From contig CAZJOA010000126.1 of NCBI GenBank assembly GCA_964547515.1, forward strand, positions 1-8,173: DNA of 8,173 nucleotides, written 5' to 3'. Below are positions 6,216-8,173 of this stretch, piece after piece. The translations under genes were made by a program, and so were the position numbers. This DNA comes from UBA11524 sp964547515. Lineage in GTDB: Bacteria > Bacillota > Clostridia > Christensenellales > Aristaeellaceae. The notes under the pieces were generated by a model. The model did not search any database. It saw only the letters and a list, made by a program, of their open reading frames with translations, and was not told the origin of the DNA. Each line of letters begins with the position of its first letter. The first letter of the stretch is position 1.

Positions 6216-7463
6216 TCACGCCATGCCCTGTTCCCGGTGTCCCATTTTGTCCTCGGAGAAGGCCTGCGTGTGATACAGGCTGACATGTCCGCTCAGGGCG
6301 TAGCTGACTGCGGCGGCGATGGCGAAGAGCGGCAGGTATTCCACGCCGAACAGCTCCGTCGCTAGGGCGATGGAAGCCAGCGCGCCATTGGTCACGCCGC
6401 AGAACATCGCGACCAGACCCAGCGCCGCACCCAATGCCGGATCAGCCCCCAGCAGCGGTGCGACCGTGCAGCCCAGCGTCGCTCCGACGAAGAACGAGGG
6501 CACGATCTCGCCGCCCTTGTAGCCCGTGCCCAGCGTCAGCGCCGTGAAAAGCATCTTCAGCGCGAACGCCCAGGGCTTTGCGTCCCCGCCCAGCGCCGTC
6601 AGGATCACCTGCATGCCGCTGCCCTGATAGTCTGCCGTCCCCAGGGCCGCCGCCAGTGCCGTCACCGCCGCGCCGCCCAGCGCGATGCGCAGGAGATCGT
6701 TCGGCAGCAGCCGACGGAAGGTCCGCCCGGAAAAATGCATCACATAGCAGAAGAGGATGGCGACCGCACCGCAGCACAGGCCGATGCCGCCGGCCTGCAG
6801 GAGCGTCAGCGGGCTGACATCAGCCAGGCCGTCCGCCAGCGGGAAGGCCTCCGCCGGTGCACCGATGGCCAGGGCGACCTGCTGTGCCGCCAGCGCGGAG
6901 ATCAGGCAGGGCAAAAGCGCCCGATGGTTGAACCTGCCGATGTCGATGATCTCCAGCACGAAGACGGTCGCCGCCAGGGGCGTCCCGAACAGCGCGGAAA
7001 ACAGCGCCGCCATGCCGCATAGCTGGAAGATGCGCCGATTGTCCCCCAGGGGCTTGAGCACATGGGACATGGCCACGCCGATGGAGCCGCCCAGCTGGAG
7101 CGCCGCGCCCTCGCGACCGGCAGAGCCGCCGGTGAGGTGCGTCAGCACGGTGGACACAAAGATCGCGGGTGCCATTTTGATGGACACGCCCTCCTGCGTG
7201 CGGACGGTCTTGATGATCTCATCCGTGCCGATGGACAGGGGCAGTCCCAGGGCGTGGTACAGTCCCGCGATGAGCAGACCCGCTGCGGGCATCAGCCAGG
7301 GCAGCCAGGCCGTCTGCTGACGCAGGTGGGTCGCAAGCTCCACCGCCATGGCGAACGCGCCGCCCACCAGGCCGCAGACCGCCCCCACCGCCGCGCTCAG
7401 CACCGCCCACACGATGAACGCCCGCAGGTAATAAAAGGTTTCCTTCATTTTCGCCGTGAACAT
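6216..7463 (-). CDS. CLC-family anion transporter, probable fluoride-type (CLC-F)
   Basis: This 415-aa polytopic membrane protein has the CLC fold. Seen: GGSAGREGAALQLGGSIG (112-129), carrying the gating glutamate E118 in GREG followed by Ala rather than Pro; SIGTDEIIK (77-85) where Cl- transporters have GSGIP with an ion-binding Ser; GGEIVP (317-322) where they have GxFxP; and SLYHTQ (395-400) with the conserved Tyr397. FVLEII (168-173) seems to lack the inner proton Glu of E. coli ClcA. Known: fluoride/proton CLCs differ from chloride CLCs at just these sites. I infer fluoride export, but an ordinary anion channel is possible. Length fits a CLC core without CBS domains. The start at 7463 is chosen because the promoter at 7518-7546 lies inside the longer open frame; the SD (GGAAGGGA, 7473-7480) is only moderate. 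The gene is monocistronic and convergent with the SH3b gene. Confidence 0.88.
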   Translation of the reverse strand: MFTAKMKETFYYLRAFIVWAVLSAAVGAVCGLVGGAFAMAVELATHLRQQTAWLPWLMPAAGLLIAGLYHALGLPLSIGTDEIIKTVRTQEGVSIKMAPAIFVSTVLTHLTGGSAGREGAALQLGGSIGVAMSHVLKPLGDNRRIFQLCGMAALFSALFGTPLAATVFVLEIIDIGRFNHRALLPCLISALAAQQVALAIGAPAEAFPLADGLADVSPLTLLQAGGIGLCCGAVAILFCYVMHFSGRTFRRLLPNDLLRIALGGAAVTALAAALGTADYQGSGMQVILTALGGDAKPWAFALKMLFTALTLGTGYKGGEIVPSFFVGATLGCTVAPLLGADPALGAALGLVAMFCGVTNGALASIALATELFGVEYLPLFAIAAAVSYALSGHVSLYHTQAFSEDKMGHREQGMA

Positions 7464-7517
7464 CCCGGTTCGTCCCTTCCTCGTCCCTTTGGTTGCGGCT
7501 GACATACAGCCCACGGT

Positions 7518-7546
7518 ATTATAGCACTTTTGCCATCGCGCGGCAA
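7518..7546 (-). promoter_or_regulatory. promoter of the CLC gene
   Basis: On the minus strand TTGCCG (7541-7546), a 17-nt spacer and TATAAT (7518-7523) precede the gene. The predicted start near 7511 leaves a leader of about 48 nt, which is too short to hold a typical fluoride riboswitch plus expression platform. Confidence 0.82.
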
Positions 7547-7562
7547 GGCGCGGGGGGACTTC

Positions 7563-7583
7563 GGGGTCTTCGACCCCTTTTTT
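7563..7583 (+). terminator. terminator-like hairpin of the repeat family
   Basis: GGGGTC-TTC-GACCCC (7563-7577) is followed directly by six T's. It has the form of an intrinsic terminator for plus-strand transcription, but no plus-strand gene lies just before it. It is the first of three related units on this side and sits about 17 nt upstream of the CLC -35 box. It may shield the promoter from antisense transcription, or be only a repeat. Confidence 0.55.
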
Positions 7584-7634
7584 CAATGGAGGGGGCGGAA
7601 CTTCCATGCAGCGCCCGCGTGACGGGCACGCCGT

Positions 7635-7700
7635 CCCCGAGGACGTTGTCGGACGGTAGTCCGACCAGGACGAGGGGTCTTCGACCCATTTTCTCGCGAT
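7635..7700 (+). repeat. 66-nt direct repeat, copy 1
   Basis: This copy matches 7899-7964 at 65 of 66 positions (T/A difference in the TTCTCGCG/TTCACGCG step). It contains the GTCGGAC-GGTA-GTCCGAC hairpin and the first part of the second composite unit. Confidence 0.9.
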
Positions 7701-7767
7701 TGGGTTGACTTTTCCTTCATACAGCACCCGCGTGGGACGGACGCGAGCGCCAAAAGCCTCCCCTGTA

Positions 7768-7853
7768 GGTCGCGCTTGCGCGACGAGCGGGCAGCGATTG
7801 CTTGCAATCGCCCCGCGAAGCCTGGGGCGGGGCTTGTCCCGACACAGGCCGAA
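7768..7853 (+). repeat. shuffled modules shared with 5331-5386
   Basis: Positions 7768-7795 are the exact reverse complement of 5331-5358 (28 of 28). Positions 7829-7853 are the reverse complement of 5362-5386 with one mismatch (24 of 25). The order of the two modules relative to each other is swapped between the loci, so they move or recombine independently. Confidence 0.85.
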
Positions 7854-7898
7854 AAAAGGGAGGTGGCCGAAATCTTTGATTTCGGTCGGAGGGATTGC

Positions 7899-7964
7899 CC
7901 CCGAGGACGTTGTCGGACGGTAGTCCGACCAGGACGAGGGGTCTTCGACCCATTTTCACGCGAT
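7899..7964 (+). repeat. 66-nt direct repeat, copy 2
   Basis: This is the second copy of the 7635-7700 block, offset by 264 nt. Such near identity in noncoding DNA points to a recent duplication or gene-conversion-like exchange. It leads directly into the tandem array. Confidence 0.9.
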
Positions 7965-7972
7965 GGAGAGGG

Positions 7973-8173
7973 CTGTACTCCAAACAGTTCCCGCGTGGAG
8001 CGTGGGGGGCTGTACTCCAAACAGTTCCCGCGTGGAGCGTGGGGGGCTGTACTCCAAACAGTTCCTGCGTGGAGCGTGGGGGGCTGTACTCCAAACAGTT
8101 CCCGCGTGGAGCGTGGGGGGGCTGTACTCCAAACAGTTCCCGCGTGGAGCGTGGGGGGGCTGTACTTCAAACA
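7973..8173. repeat. 37-38-bp tandem repeat array, continues past window
   Basis: Five complete units start at 7973, 8010, 8047, 8084 and 8122, and a partial sixth at 8160. Each begins CTGTACTCCAAACAG, continues with TTCCCGCGTG and ends GAGCGTG plus a G-run. The first three units are 37 bp with six G's; the next two are 38 bp with seven. Unit 3 has one C-to-T change (TTCCTGCG) and the partial unit has TACTTC. Unit length is not a multiple of three and there is no spacer, so it is neither coding nor a CRISPR array. The unit's first half is the tail of the composite hairpin unit, so the array seems to be a local amplification of it. Confidence 0.92.

Larger units (their letters stand above)
7563..7997 (+). 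repeat. mosaic of ~60-nt composite hairpin units
   Basis: Three units of about equal length share one plan: 7563-7621, 7674-7734 and 7938-7997. Each has GGGGTCTTCGACCC, then a T-run, then a purine-rich GGAG/GGGTTGA-like step, then (A)CTTCC or ACTCC, CAG, and CCCGCGTG. Between them lie other small perfect hairpins with different arms: GTCGGAC-GGTA-GTCCGAC (7648-7665), GTCGCGC-TT-GCGCGAC (7769-7784), CGATTGC-TT-GCAATCG (7795-7810) and CCGAAATC-TTT-GATTTCGG (7867-7885). Open frames across the region are translated repeats without start signals. This accounts for the gene-free region from 7547 onward together with the tandem array. Confidence 0.8.

Noticed and set aside
7464..7546. Fluoride riboswitch upstream of the CLC gene
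   Set aside because: A GCGATGG string occurs but lies between the -35 and -10 boxes. The CTGATGACTCC-like part is missing, and the leader is only about 48 nt.
7464..7727. N-terminal extension of the CLC protein
   Set aside because: The promoter at 7518-7546 and the hairpin repeat lie inside it, so it cannot be transcribed from that promoter. It is also Pro/Ser-rich without CLC similarity.
7583..8170. Minus-strand open frame across the repeat region
   Set aside because: It is made of repeated peptides produced by the tandem and hairpin repeats. The 37-bp period shifts the frame from unit to unit, and there is no start signal.
7973..8173. Possible CRISPR array with ~37-nt repeats
   Set aside because: The units are contiguous with no unique spacers, and the G-run changes are slippage-like. 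No cas gene is present.

Overview
The window looks like chromosomal DNA of a GC-rich Bacillota, probably a Clostridia-type gut or rumen bacterium (Christensenellales/Oscillospirales-like). This is inferred from strong AGGAGG-type ribosome binding sites, sigma-A-like promoters with 17-nt spacers, MKK-type signal peptides, secreted SH3b and Fn3-like proteins, and abundant short interspersed repeats between genes. No rRNA, tRNA, CRISPR array, transposase or phage gene is visible.

Left part (1-4660, minus strand): one apparent transcription unit starts from a near-consensus promoter at 4629-4657. In order it carries a secreted 672-aa protein with a trypsin-like domain whose catalytic residues appear to be lost, followed by duplicated beta-sandwich modules; a pair of short ChrA-family membrane proteins that together make one bipartite chromate-transporter-type permease; and a beta-lactamase-fold serine hydrolase. 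The first three genes are tightly packed (4-nt gap, then 11-nt overlap). The hydrolase follows after about 180 nt filled by an AT-rich repeat, and that repeat also forms the last codons of the second ChrA gene.

Middle (4660-6200, plus strand): a divergently transcribed GNAT acetyltransferase of the phosphinothricin acetyltransferase-like type is followed by a cluster of hairpin repeats, then by a promoter, a small secreted protein with SH3b-like domains, and a strong intrinsic terminator.

Right part (6216-8173): a minus-strand CLC-family anion transporter converges on the SH3b gene and has its own near-consensus promoter. Its sequence departs from Cl-/H+ CLCs at several key positions in ways that resemble the fluoride-exporting CLC branch. 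Upstream of it, about 650 nt hold no gene. This stretch is a mosaic of short hairpin repeats, including a ~60-nt composite unit present three times, a 66-nt direct duplication and shuffled copies of modules also found near 5331-5417. It ends in a 37-38-bp tandem repeat that runs off the window edge.

The genes do not form an obvious single pathway. The strongest leads are the inactive-protease-like protein coupled to the ChrA pair, the probable fluoride-type CLC, and the modular hairpin repeat family.
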